NCBI GenBank assembly: GCA_946887105.1
Contig: CAMPKJ010000122.1
Span: forward strand, 1-13,902
Length of the DNA stretch: 13,902 nucleotides
Origin: an uncultured Acidobacteriota bacterium
GTDB taxonomy: Bacteria > Acidobacteriota > Thermoanaerobaculia > Gp7-AA8
Reading direction: 5' to 3'
Below the pieces are notes generated by a model, which saw only the letters and a program-made list of their open reading frames with translations, did no database searches and was not told the DNA's origin. Below are positions 5,543 to 13,451 of this stretch, piece by piece. Every line of letters starts with the position of its first letter. The stretch's first letter is position 1. The position numbers and the translations under genes were made by a program.

Positions 5543-6617
5543 TTCTTGCTCCGGCATCCCCATGCGGTTTCTCGAAAGTCTTCCGCTCTGGGGAAACATC
5601 GCGGTCTTCTGTGCCGGCGCTGTCGTGGTCTGGCTTGCCGGCACGCGGCTGTCCCGCGGCGCGGACGCGATCGCCGACCGCACCGGTCTCGGCCAGGCGT
5701 TCGTCGGTGCGCTGCTCCTGGGCGGCACCACATCGCTGCCGGAGATCGCCGCGACCGTCAGCGCGTCGCTGATCCGCAACGCCCCGATCGCCGTGAACAA
5801 CATCTTCGGCGGCATCGCGATGCAGGTGACCATACTGGCCATGGCCGACGCGCTCGGACGCGGCGCGCTGACCGGGCGGAACCGCCATCCGGGCGTCCTG
5901 CTCGAGGGGACGCTCCTGATCCTCGTGCTGAATACCGCCGCGGTGGGGATCGCCGTCGGCGACACGGCGGTGCTCGGGGTCGGCCTCTGGACTGCCGGCG
6001 TGCTGATCCTCGTCGGGATCGGGCTGTTCCTGATCAAGCACTACGAAGCGCATCCGCGATGGCAGCCATCGGACGAGCCGAGGAGCGGGCCCGGCGATGA
6101 GCAGACCAGACGTGCGAAGGAGCGGCGGGAGCGGTTTCGCTCCGCCTCCACGCGCGCGCTGGCCGTGCGGATGACGCTCGCGTCGCTGGCGGTCCTCGCC
6201 GGCGGGTTTGCGGTGGCGAAGTCGGGCGAGCGGATCGCCGAGCAGACCGGCCTCGGCGCAAGCTTCGTCGGCGCGATCCTCATTGCCGTCGCTACCTCCC
6301 TCCCCGAGGTGAGCACGACGCTGGAGGCCGTGCGCCTCGGCGCGCGCGTCATGGCCATCTCCAACATCTTCGGCACGAATCTATTCGACGCCGGGCTGCT
6401 GTTCGTGGCGGACGTGTTCTATCCCGGCCCGCCGGTGCTGAACGAGGTCGGCCGCTTCGCACAGGTCGGCGCGCTCCTCGGAATTGCATGCACCACCATC
6501 TATCTCGCCGGAATTCTCGAGCGGCGCGACAAGACGTTCCTGCGCCTGGGCATGGACTCGCTGCTGGTGCTGGCCGTTTACGGAGGCGGGGTCGCGCTGC
6601 TGTATGCAATCCGCTGA
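5535..6617 (+). CDS. Sodium/calcium exchanger family (CaCA) membrane protein
   Basis: This 360-residue inner-membrane antiporter belongs to the Na_Ca_ex family. It has two homologous halves of about five helices joined by a charged cytoplasmic loop (about 169-208, rich in Glu and Arg). The alpha-1 repeat is GQAFVGALLLGGTTSLPEI (53-71), continuing to NNIFGGIAMQ (88-97). The alpha-2 repeat is GASFVGAILIAVATSLPEV (241-259), continuing to SNIFGTNLFD (276-285). Thr66/Ser67/Glu70 and Thr254/Ser255/Glu258 match the cation-coordinating TSxxE motifs of NCX_Mj. The second alpha-1 motif has lost the usual GSNxxN (Gly93, Gln97), while alpha-2 keeps Thr281 and Asp285. The exchanged cation could be calcium or another cation. 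GGTAGG lies just before the first ATG; Met10 (5562) is an alternative start. The gene is divergent from marR, and the two repeat sites suggest control by that repressor. Confidence 0.9.
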   Translation: MHRSCSGIPMRFLESLPLWGNIAVFCAGAVVVWLAGTRLSRGADAIADRTGLGQAFVGALLLGGTTSLPEIAATVSASLIRNAPIAVNNIFGGIAMQVTILAMADALGRGALTGRNRHPGVLLEGTLLILVLNTAAVGIAVGDTAVLGVGLWTAGVLILVGIGLFLIKHYEAHPRWQPSDEPRSGPGDEQTRRAKERRERFRSASTRALAVRMTLASLAVLAGGFAVAKSGERIAEQTGLGASFVGAILIAVATSLPEVSTTLEAVRLGARVMAISNIFGTNLFDAGLLFVADVFYPGPPVLNEVGRFAQVGALLGIACTTIYLAGILERRDKTFLRLGMDSLLVLAVYGGGVALLYAIR

Positions 6618-6678
6618 ACGTCAGCGAAGCGCGACGCACCCCTCATCCTCCCCTTCGGCTGAGTCGACCTGGCTCGCG

Positions 6679-7932
6679 CTAACGACCCGTTCCGGCAAGC
6701 GACGACGAGACGGCGCGCAGCATGAGCCGGATGTCGAGCCATGGCGACCAGCCGCACATGTACATGACGTCGTAGCGCAGCTTCACTTCCGGACGCGTGT
6801 CGTATTCGGACGAGACCTGCGCGAGGCCGGCAATGCCGGGGCGGATCAGCGACCGCAGGTCGAAGTCGGGGACTTCGCGCAGAATCTCCGCCACCAGCTC
6901 GGGCCGTTCCGGCCGCGGTCCGACCAGGCTCATGTCGCCCGTCAAAACGTTGAGTAGCTGCGGCAATTCATCGACGTGGTAGGGGCGGAGCCACGAGCCC
7001 ACTCGCGTGACCAGAGGTCCGCGCATCGAACGAAACTTCCACATTCCGTACGGCGCGCCGCCGACGCCGACGCGTTGCTGGCGGATGACGATCGGGCCGC
7101 GGTCTTCGAGCCAGATGGCGACGGCGGCAAGAAGCCAGAGCGGTGCGCTGAGAACGATCAGGATGGCGCTGCCGCCGATGTCGATGGCGCGTTTCAACGC
7201 GGCGCTGAAGCCGTATCCGCAGCTCACGGCGACCTCGATCAGCGGCTGATCGCCGATCCAGCCGAGCATCTTCGACCCGAACAGCGCATCGGCGTGCGAT
7301 GCGAGCATGAGAAAGCCGCACGGCCCGCGCACGCGCAGGAGCTCGAGACGCACGCGCGGATCGATTTCCGGAGAGACGCAGATGACTTCTTCCGCATCGT
7401 GCAGTCGCGCGCGATGCGCGGGATCGGCGAGCACGTCGAGCCGCGCCGGCAGTTGGCCGGCAACCGCGATGCGCCGGTCGCCGGCGGAACGGAGTCCGGC
7501 CAGCGCCTGCTCGAGATCGTGCGCGTCGCCGAGGAGGATCGTTTCGCGCGGACGGATCGGCGCCAGCAAACGCAGGATGCGCCGCCACAACGGCACCGCG
7601 ATGAGCTCGACGACCGGGACCGCGAGCACGATCGTGCGCGGCATCGGCTCCACGAGCGCGACCGCAGCCATCGCGACGAGTGCAGCCTGGATGACCATGG
7701 CCGCGACCAGCGACGGACGCGTTCGCGGCGTGACGCGGTCGCGATAGAAACCGGTCAGGCCCAGCGCGGCCACGAGCGACAGTCCGAAGAGCGCGACGAT
7801 CGGCGGATCGAGCTCGAACGTGTTGCGGCGCACGGCGGCACCGGCGTACAGCGCGCCGCAGCCGATCGCGAGATCTCCCGCGATGAGCACCGCCCGGCGC
7901 AGTCCCCGCTCTTTGGAGCGCGGACGGATCAT
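6679..7932 (-). CDS. Polyprenyl-phosphate sugar-1-phosphate transferase (initiating sugar transferase)
   Basis: This 417-residue enzyme moves a sugar-1-phosphate from a nucleotide sugar to undecaprenyl phosphate, the first membrane step of polysaccharide assembly. The N-terminus has about four hydrophobic segments (13-30, 44-62, 76-94, 100-116), then a Rossmann-like region (about 130-238) as in WbaP/WcaJ-type enzymes. The C-terminal catalytic domain starts at LKRAIDIGGSAILIV and includes RGPIVIRQQRVGVGG (278-292), WKFRSM (298-303), the catalytic Asp321-Glu322 in VDELPQLLNVLTGDMSLVGP, and RPERPE. The loop between KFRSM and TRVGSWLR is only about five residues, shorter than in most relatives. 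The ATG overlaps the ATPase stop (ATGA), and GAGG lies about 7 bp upstream. It is the third gene of the export operon and converges on the exchanger gene. The sugar is not predictable. Confidence 0.93.
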   Translation of the reverse strand: MIRPRSKERGLRRAVLIAGDLAIGCGALYAGAAVRRNTFELDPPIVALFGLSLVAALGLTGFYRDRVTPRTRPSLVAAMVIQAALVAMAAVALVEPMPRTIVLAVPVVELIAVPLWRRILRLLAPIRPRETILLGDAHDLEQALAGLRSAGDRRIAVAGQLPARLDVLADPAHRARLHDAEEVICVSPEIDPRVRLELLRVRGPCGFLMLASHADALFGSKMLGWIGDQPLIEVAVSCGYGFSAALKRAIDIGGSAILIVLSAPLWLLAAVAIWLEDRGPIVIRQQRVGVGGAPYGMWKFRSMRGPLVTRVGSWLRPYHVDELPQLLNVLTGDMSLVGPRPERPELVAEILREVPDFDLRSLIRPGIAGLAQVSSEYDTRPEVKLRYDVMYMCGWSPWLDIRLMLRAVSSSLAGTGR

Positions 7933-8654
7933 GCCGATGCCTCGTAGCGCGAGAGGACGTCGTGCGCGGGTCCGTCGGCGACGATCCGGCCTTCCGCGAT
8001 CCAGAGCACACGCGAGCAGAGCGCCCGCAACGGCTCGAGGTCGTGCGAGACCATCACCACCGTTGCGCCGCGCGCGACGAAGCGCTCGATGCGCGCGGTG
8101 CATTGCGAGCGGAAGGATGCGTCGCCGACCGCGAAGATCTCGTCGAGCAGCACCGTCTCCGCTTCAATGGCCGTCGCCACCGCGAACGCGAGCCGCGCCA
8201 CCATGCCGGTGGAGTACGTCCGCAGCGGCGCATCGAGGAACGGCTCGATTCCGGAGAAGGCGATGATGTCGTCGAGGCGCGCGCTCATGTGGGAGCGCGG
8301 AAATCCCAGCAGCGCGCCGTTGAAGTAAATGTTCTCGCGCCCCGACAGCTCGCCCTCGAATCCTGTCCCGAGCTCCATCACCGGCGCCACGGTGCCGCGC
8401 GTGACCACCACTCCCTCGGACGGCGGAATGATGCCCGCCGCCACGCGCAGCAGCGTCGATTTTCCGGCGCCGTTCACCCCCACCACGCCGAGCGTCTCGC
8501 CATGACGAACGGCCAGCGAGACCTCGCGCAGGCTGGTGAAGAAAGCCGCGCGCCGCTGCCGTCCGGTCACGGCGCGCACCACCGCTTCCTTCACGCTGCG
8601 GATCTTCGTCTCGCGATACCGGACGCTCACTCCGTGCAGTTCGACGACGTTCAT
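7929..8654 (-). CDS. ABC transporter ATP-binding protein, polysaccharide export (Wzt/KpsT/TagH type)
   Basis: This 241-residue ATPase powers export of a lipid-linked or capsular polysaccharide with the adjacent permease. It begins MNVVELHGVSVRYRE and has the insert of about 25 residues before the core (SVKEAVVRAVTGRQRRAAFF, 20-39) typical of Wzt-like proteins. Walker A is GVNGAGKST (59-67). The segment PVMELGTGFEGELSGRENIYFNG is diagnostic. The signature is the variant YSTGMVARLAF (147-157), Walker B is VLLDEIFAVGD (168-178), and the switch histidine is His204 in VSHD. It ends at the core, with no C-terminal carbohydrate-binding domain as in E. coli O9a Wzt. That fits transporters that do not read a capped glycan end. 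The start is 2 bp after the permease stop and lacks an obvious ribosome-binding site, so translation is probably coupled. Confidence 0.93.
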   Translation of the reverse strand: MNVVELHGVSVRYRETKIRSVKEAVVRAVTGRQRRAAFFTSLREVSLAVRHGETLGVVGVNGAGKSTLLRVAAGIIPPSEGVVVTRGTVAPVMELGTGFEGELSGRENIYFNGALLGFPRSHMSARLDDIIAFSGIEPFLDAPLRTYSTGMVARLAFAVATAIEAETVLLDEIFAVGDASFRSQCTARIERFVARGATVVMVSHDLEPLRALCSRVLWIAEGRIVADGPAHDVLSRYEASA

Positions 8655-8656
8655 GA

Positions 8657-9508
8657 TCAGAGGTGTGCGTGAAAGCGCGGCGCGAGGTGGCGGAACACGA
8701 TCCATCCGATGGCCAGCGACCCGACGGATGCGACCACCGCGATGAGCATGGTGCGCGGCGACGGCAGGATTCCGTAGTAGATCGGATCGCGTACGATCGC
8801 GACGATGTACACGAGCGGGTTGAGCTGGATCAGCCAGCGGAAACGCTCCGGCACGATCGCGATCGGATAGATGATCGGCGTGAGATACATCAGCGCGGGC
8901 AAGCCGGCCTGCACCATCTCCCGCACGTCGCCGAAAAAGACGGAGACCGCGGTGCAGGCCAGCGACACGCCGAAGGTGAAGACGCTGAGCAACAGCAGGC
9001 TGACCGGCAGGAACAGCAGCTCCCGGTGCAGCGGCGCGCCGGTGGCCAGCATGATCGCGCAGAGCACGATCAGCGACAGGCAGAGGTTGACCAGGCCGGA
9101 GACGGTGGTCGACAGCGTGAACAGCGACAGCGGAACGCGCACGCGCTTCATGAGCGGGCCATTCCACGCCACGCTGGTCATCGCGCCGATCACCGTCTGC
9201 GCGAAGAAGCTCCAGGCGACGTAGGCGGAGAGGAAGTACGTTTCGTAGTGCGGCGTGCGGCCTTCGAAGAGCGTCGAGAAGACGATCGCGAAGATCAGCA
9301 TCAGCAGCAGCGGATGCAGCATCGTCCAGAAAAAGCCGAGGAACGAGCGCTTGTAGCGGACGGTGAGATCGCGATGGACGAGCTCGAAGAGCAATGCCGC
9401 ATGCGCCGCGATGTCGCGCATTTCTTCCAGGCCGCGCAACGGTTCGCCGGCCACACGGCGCCGCTCGGCAAAGCGTGCGCCATCGGCGATGGTGGTGTTG
9501 GACGACAC
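8657..9508 (-). CDS. ABC transporter permease, polysaccharide export (Wzm/TagG/KpsM type)
   Basis: This 283-residue ABC-2 family inner-membrane permease moves completed polysaccharide across the membrane. After a soluble N-terminal stretch of about 35 residues comes the family hallmark ELVHRDLTVRYKRSFLGFFW (42-61), followed by WTMLHPLLLMLIFAIVFSTL. Six hydrophobic segments follow, with conserved PLMKRVRVP (118-126) and YLTPIIYP between helices. The called start is a GTG with no Shine-Dalgarno sequence; a promoter-like element lies so close that the message may be leaderless. A later ATG at codon 30 (MRDIAAHAALL) would still keep the conserved domain. It is first in the operon with the ATPase and the sugar transferase. 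Confidence 0.92.
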   Translation of the reverse strand: MSSNTTIADGARFAERRRVAGEPLRGLEEMRDIAAHAALLFELVHRDLTVRYKRSFLGFFWTMLHPLLLMLIFAIVFSTLFEGRTPHYETYFLSAYVAWSFFAQTVIGAMTSVAWNGPLMKRVRVPLSLFTLSTTVSGLVNLCLSLIVLCAIMLATGAPLHRELLFLPVSLLLLSVFTFGVSLACTAVSVFFGDVREMVQAGLPALMYLTPIIYPIAIVPERFRWLIQLNPLVYIVAIVRDPIYYGILPSPRTMLIAVVASVGSLAIGWIVFRHLAPRFHAHL

Positions 9509-9517
9509 TGACGCGAA

Positions 9518-9546
9518 CTTGTACGCGAGCCGCGCCGGCGATTCAA
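9518..9546 (-). promoter_or_regulatory. Sigma70-like promoter for the polysaccharide export operon
   Basis: Read on the minus strand, TTGAAT (9546-9541) and TACAAG (9523-9518) are separated by exactly 17 bp. The -35 matches TTGACA at four of six bases and the -10 matches TATAAT at three of six. Transcription would start near 9511, only about 3 bases before the GTG at 9508, which has no ribosome-binding site. A leaderless message is the simplest reading. Promoter activity is inferred. Confidence 0.5.
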
Positions 9547-9632
9547 GTGACGCGTGCGCGCTCGGCGCCTCATCCAGCGCGGATGACGTGCGTTAGCCCG
9601 AAACGGCGTGCAGGCCGCATGATACGCGACCG

Positions 9633-11195
9633 ATGCCGGTCCTCATCGACCACGAACGCGCCCCCGCGCTCCTGCTCGCGCTGGGCGTGGCGTCGTTCGC
9701 GCACGCTTGCTTCGTCCTCGCGGCCATCGGCCAGCTTCGCGCCGCGCCGCTCGTCGCACTGACGGGATTGGCGGCGTTCGTCGCGTGGAAGTGCCGTCGC
9801 GCTCTCGCACTGCCGCGAGAGGTCGTGGGCGGGATGGCGATCGGCGGCGTGCTGCTCCTGCCGCTCGCGCTCTTTCCGCCGGTCGCCTTCGACGAGACGC
9901 TCTATCACCTCCCGTTCGTGCGCGGACTCGCGCGCGCCGGCTCGCTGGCCGTGTTCCCCGAGCTGCGCTTCCCCGTTTTTCCGCAACTGCACGAGCTGCT
10001 GTGCGTCCCGCCGTATCTCCTGGCGGGCGACGTCGCCACCCATCTCGTTTCAGTCGTTGAGGTGTTGCTCACGGCGGCGCTGCTGGTCGAATGGGGACGG
10101 CGCCATCACGTACGCGCGGGCTGGCTCGCGGCGGCGATCTTCATCGGCAGTCCGTTCGTCGTGCAGCTGGCGACCATTCTCTATGTCGATGCCGCGCTGA
10201 TGCTCTTCGTGACGGCGGGGTTCTACGCGCTCGACCGGCAGCGCCATGCGCTGGCCGGATTCCTTCTCGGCACGGCCTGCGGCGTGAAGTACCTCGGCGG
10301 ATACTTCGTCATCGCCGCGCTGGTGATCGTGATCGCGCGTCGCCGCGGAATCCTTGCCTTCGGCGGCGCGTGTGCGGCGGCGGCACTGCCGACCACCGCC
10401 TGGATCTTTCTGCAGAGCGGCAATCCGGTGTTTCCCTTCTTCGGCAGCACCGTGTGGGCACTTCCATTTCCGCCACCGGTAGCGTGGACGGAGCGCATCG
10501 CCGGCATGGTGCGCGTGGTCTGGGACGTGACGTTCGCGCGCGAGCGGATGAATACGCAGCCGCCCATCACCCCGTTCCTCATCCCGGCCGTGGTGCTGAT
10601 TCTCGTGGCCGCGGTACGTGACGTGCGCGCGCGTGCGCTGATCGTGGTGGGCGCCGTGTACCTGACGATCTTCTCGTTTCTTCCGCAGGACTCGCGTTAT
10701 CTCGCGTCGCTGCTCCCGCTGGTGAGCGTCGCCGCGGCGGTGCTCGTGGCGACGCGCTGGCCGCGAGCGGCGACCGCGCTCGCGTGGCTGGCCGTGCTGC
10801 CGGGCATCGCGTACGTGATCTACAGGCTGGCGTTGCAGGGCCTGCCGCCGGCGACGCACGCGGAGCGCGAAGCGTGGCTCGCACGGCGCGTGCCCGAGTA
10901 TCGCGCCGTGGTTCGCGCGGGATCGGAGCGGGTCTACGTCTGTGGCGGCGAGCAGCTGAAGAGCTACGCCGCGGGCGAGCTCCTCGGCGATTTCGTCGGA
11001 CCGTATGCCTACGACCGCATCCTCACCGGCGCCGCGAGCACCGCGGATCTCGCGCCGCGATTGATGCGCATCGACGTTCGCTACCTCCTCGTCGCGAAGC
11101 GCGTCTGCGCGCCACTGCACGCGAACGGCGGGATGGAACTGGTGTACGAGGATGCGCACGCGCAGCTCTGGCGCGTGCCGGAGCTGCGGCGATGA
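9633..11195 (+). CDS. Polytopic GT-C type glycosyltransferase-like membrane protein
   Basis: This 520-residue inner-membrane protein has about ten hydrophobic segments within residues 10-420 and a C-terminal soluble domain of about 100 residues. Early in the protein, PPVAFDETLYHLPFVRGLAR (82-101) has the acidic pair Asp87-Glu88 followed by YHLP. This is the usual GT-C arrangement, with acidic residues in the first periplasmic loop. PFVVQLATILYVDAALMLFV and the next loop resemble family 39/83-like and related DUF2029-type enzymes. Such enzymes take a sugar from a polyprenyl-phosphate donor on the periplasmic face. Acceptor and sugar are unknown; it may decorate the exported polysaccharide or a protein. 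The ATG has no clear ribosome-binding site. Its stop overlaps the next gene (ATGA), forming a three-gene plus-strand operon. Confidence 0.8.
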   Translation: MPVLIDHERAPALLLALGVASFAHACFVLAAIGQLRAAPLVALTGLAAFVAWKCRRALALPREVVGGMAIGGVLLLPLALFPPVAFDETLYHLPFVRGLARAGSLAVFPELRFPVFPQLHELLCVPPYLLAGDVATHLVSVVEVLLTAALLVEWGRRHHVRAGWLAAAIFIGSPFVVQLATILYVDAALMLFVTAGFYALDRQRHALAGFLLGTACGVKYLGGYFVIAALVIVIARRRGILAFGGACAAAALPTTAWIFLQSGNPVFPFFGSTVWALPFPPPVAWTERIAGMVRVVWDVTFARERMNTQPPITPFLIPAVVLILVAAVRDVRARALIVVGAVYLTIFSFLPQDSRYLASLLPLVSVAAAVLVATRWPRAATALAWLAVLPGIAYVIYRLALQGLPPATHAEREAWLARRVPEYRAVVRAGSERVYVCGGEQLKSYAAGELLGDFVGPYAYDRILTGAASTADLAPRLMRIDVRYLLVAKRVCAPLHANGGMELVYEDAHAQLWRVPELRR

Positions 11196-12271
11196 TCGGC
11201 ACCGCGGTGCGCGTCGCGCGCGCCGAAGGCTTGCGGTCGGCGGCTCGACGCGCACGCGAGCGGATCGAGGAGCGTGTGCGCCGCGAGATCGCGCTGGCGC
11301 GCGGAGCGTTCAGCGATCCCGGTCACGCGCCGCTATTGAACGTCCTCGCTGCCTCGCCAGCATCCCGTCTCGGCGGTTTGCAGATTCAACTCGCGGCGCG
11401 TCTGCGCGAAGAGAGCGCACTGCGGCCGGTGGCCTTCGTTCATCCGGGAGTGCTGGAGCTGTCATCGAAGGCCTGGCGCATGTCCACGATCGCCGAGGCG
11501 CTCGCGCACACGCGCGCCCGAGCCGTCGTGCTCGAAGGTGCCACCAACATGCCGGCGCTCGACGCCGATGTCATCCTCGTGCTGCACGATCTCGCGATGC
11601 TCGACAATCTGTCGGGGAGAGAGCTCCTGCAGCGAGCGCGCGCGATCATCTTCCCGTCGGCGTTTCTTCGCGATCGTCATCGCGAGCATTTCGATCTGCC
11701 TCGACTCGACGCGCACGTGATCGAGCCCGGCTTGCCGCGCGTTGGAGTGCCGCGCGGAAACGGAACGCGCATCGCGTACGCGGGCAGCGTGAAGCGGCAC
11801 AAGGGCGGTCACCTTCTGCCGGAGATCGTCGCGGCCTTTCCGCGTCACCGGTTTCATGTCTTCGGCGGCGGCGATCCGGATCTGCTGGCGCCGCTGCGCC
11901 GGCTGCCGAACGTGAGCGTGCACGGCTACTACCGCGCCGGCGAGCTGCCATCGCTCCTGGCGCGGCATGACATCGGTCTGACGCTGCTCCCGTCGATGGT
12001 CCCCGAGGCGTTTGGGCTGACGCTTTCGGAGAGCTGGAGCGCGGGCGTGCCGGCGGTGGCGTTCGATCACGGCGCGCAGGCGGAGCGCATCCGCCGCGAC
12101 GGCGGCGGTTGGCTGGCGCCACTCGACAGCGGAGCCCGTGGGATCATCGCGATCGTGCAACGCTGGCTCTCGGGCGAGCTCACCACCGCCGTTCCGCGCG
12201 CGATCGCCACATCGCGCGACGCGGCGATTGCGCACGTTGCGCTCTATCGTTCCCTCGGCCTGCTCGATTGA
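11192..12271 (+). CDS. Glycosyltransferase, GT4 family (GT-B fold)
   Basis: This 359-residue probable cytoplasmic, membrane-associated retaining glycosyltransferase begins with an arginine-rich amphipathic helix (about 1-40) that could dock on the membrane. The N-terminal GT-B lobe includes LLNVLAASPASRLGGLQIQL, with the substrate-loop glycines at 61-62. The C-terminal lobe has RIAYAGSVKRHKGGHLLPEI (193-212), FHVFGGGDPD, and the nucleotide-sugar motif PEAFGLTLSESWSAGVPAVA. The EX7E pair is Glu272/Glu280. The ATG overlaps the stop of the GT-C gene, and GGAG lies 8 bp upstream. The next glycosyltransferase starts 1 bp after its stop. It should add one residue of the polysaccharide repeat; donor and linkage are not predictable. 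Confidence 0.9.
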   Translation: MIGTAVRVARAEGLRSAARRARERIEERVRREIALARGAFSDPGHAPLLNVLAASPASRLGGLQIQLAARLREESALRPVAFVHPGVLELSSKAWRMSTIAEALAHTRARAVVLEGATNMPALDADVILVLHDLAMLDNLSGRELLQRARAIIFPSAFLRDRHREHFDLPRLDAHVIEPGLPRVGVPRGNGTRIAYAGSVKRHKGGHLLPEIVAAFPRHRFHVFGGGDPDLLAPLRRLPNVSVHGYYRAGELPSLLARHDIGLTLLPSMVPEAFGLTLSESWSAGVPAVAFDHGAQAERIRRDGGGWLAPLDSGARGIIAIVQRWLSGELTTAVPRAIATSRDAAIAHVALYRSLGLLD

Positions 12272-12272
12272 T

Positions 12273-13451
12273 ATGCGCATCCTGCAACTGACGCCGCGCC
12301 TTCCGTATCCGCCTCTCGACGGCGGTCGCGTGGTCATGCTGCAGCTCGGCCGCGCCTTGCAACGCCTCGGCGCGGACGTTCAGGTGCTCTCGCTCAATCC
12401 GCGCAAGCAGAGCGCGGACGCGGCGCGGATGCCGCTGCCCGCGGAAGCGGTGGACATCGACACGTCGGCGCACGTCGCGGCTCTGTTTCGTGCATTGCGC
12501 ATCGGCGCGCCGCACGTGGTCGCGCGCTTCTACTTGCCGCGTTTCGCCGCACGCCTGCGCGCGCACCTCCGGTCCCGCCAATACGATCTCGTGCTCGTCG
12601 AGAGCCCGTTTCTTCTCCCGTACGTTCCGGCGATCCGGGAGACGAACGCGAAGGTGATCCTTCGCTCGCTCAACGTCGAATTCCGGATCTGGGAACAGCT
12701 TGCGGCGCAGGAGAGAAATCGCGTTCGGCGGGTCGCGTTGCGGTGGATCGCGCGGACGCTGCGCCGCTACGAGATCGCGCATCTCGACACCGGCGATGCG
12801 CTGGTGCCGATCACCGAAGACGACGCGCGTGCGTTTCGGGCGCTCGGCTGTACGAAACCGATTCACGTGCTGCCGGGCGGAGTCGAGGCGCATCCGCTCG
12901 CTGCCGGCGAAGGGCGGCCCGGCACGGTTGGATTCCTCGGATCGCTCGACTACCGGCCGAACCAGGACGCCGCGCTCTGGATCGCCGAAGAACTGCGGCC
13001 GCGCATTCCGTCAGCGGAGTTGCACGTCGGCGGCAGCAACGCACCTCCGCCACTGCGCGCGCGACTCGGCGCACTGCTCGAAGACGACGTTCCGGATGCG
13101 GCCGCGTTCATGGCATCGATGCGGGTGATGATCGCGCCGATCTTTTCCGGCGGCGGCATGCGCATCAAAATTCTCGAGGCGATGGCGCTCGGCCGGCCGG
13201 TCGTGGCGACCACGGCGGGCGCGGCGGGCATCGATGTGCGCCATGGCGAGAACATCCTCATCGCGGACGATGCCGAGTCGTTCGCGGACGCGGTGACGGA
13301 GCTGCTTCGCGACTCCTCACGGGCGCGATCGATCGGTGACGCCGGACGGCGGCTGGTCGAGAGCCGGTACGCCACCGGCGTGCTGGTCCGCGACTTTCTC
13401 GCGTTCTGCGAAGAGCTGACGCAGGGCACGCCGGTACTCACCAGTCGTTGA
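12273..13451 (+). CDS. Glycosyltransferase, GT4/GT1 type (GT-B fold)
   Basis: This 392-residue cytoplasmic glycosyltransferase starts MRILQLTPRLPYPPLDGGRV, the classic GT-B N-terminus with the glycine-rich donor/acceptor loop. The C-terminal lobe carries VGFLGSLDYRPNQDAALWIA (219-238), AELHVGGSNAPP, and APIFSGGGMRIKILEAMALG (288-307) followed by RPVVATTAGAAGID. This is typical of the Glyco_trans_1_4 type linked to exopolysaccharide loci. The EX7E motif is replaced by the gapped SGGGMRIKILEA form usual in this subgroup. It begins 1 bp after the previous stop, so translation is coupled; the earlier in-frame start at 12138 lies inside the previous gene and was rejected. The conserved C-terminal helix ends near residue 381, so the last ten or so residues, encoded in the overlap with the facing GT2 gene, are probably dispensable. 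Confidence 0.92.
   Translation: MRILQLTPRLPYPPLDGGRVVMLQLGRALQRLGADVQVLSLNPRKQSADAARMPLPAEAVDIDTSAHVAALFRALRIGAPHVVARFYLPRFAARLRAHLRSRQYDLVLVESPFLLPYVPAIRETNAKVILRSLNVEFRIWEQLAAQERNRVRRVALRWIARTLRRYEIAHLDTGDALVPITEDDARAFRALGCTKPIHVLPGGVEAHPLAAGEGRPGTVGFLGSLDYRPNQDAALWIAEELRPRIPSAELHVGGSNAPPPLRARLGALLEDDVPDAAAFMASMRVMIAPIFSGGGMRIKILEAMALGRPVVATTAGAAGIDVRHGENILIADDAESFADAVTELLRDSSRARSIGDAGRRLVESRYATGVLVRDFLAFCEELTQGTPVLTSR

Noticed and set aside
5420..6037. N-terminal extension of the MarR gene into a 394-residue protein
   Set aside because: The extra 206 codons are antisense to the exchanger gene and Pro/Arg/Ser rich. A MarR-sized protein with a good GGAG site starts at 5419.
6622..6661. Possible terminator between the convergent exchanger and sugar transferase genes (CAGCGAAG ... 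CTTCGGCTG)
   Set aside because: The stem is imperfect, the loop is over 20 bases and no T run follows on either strand. No convincing terminator is visible here.
10050..11255. Minus-strand frame of 401 codons opposite the GT-C gene
   Set aside because: It has the same antisense artefact pattern, and the plus strand has clear hydrophobic segments and coupled neighbours.
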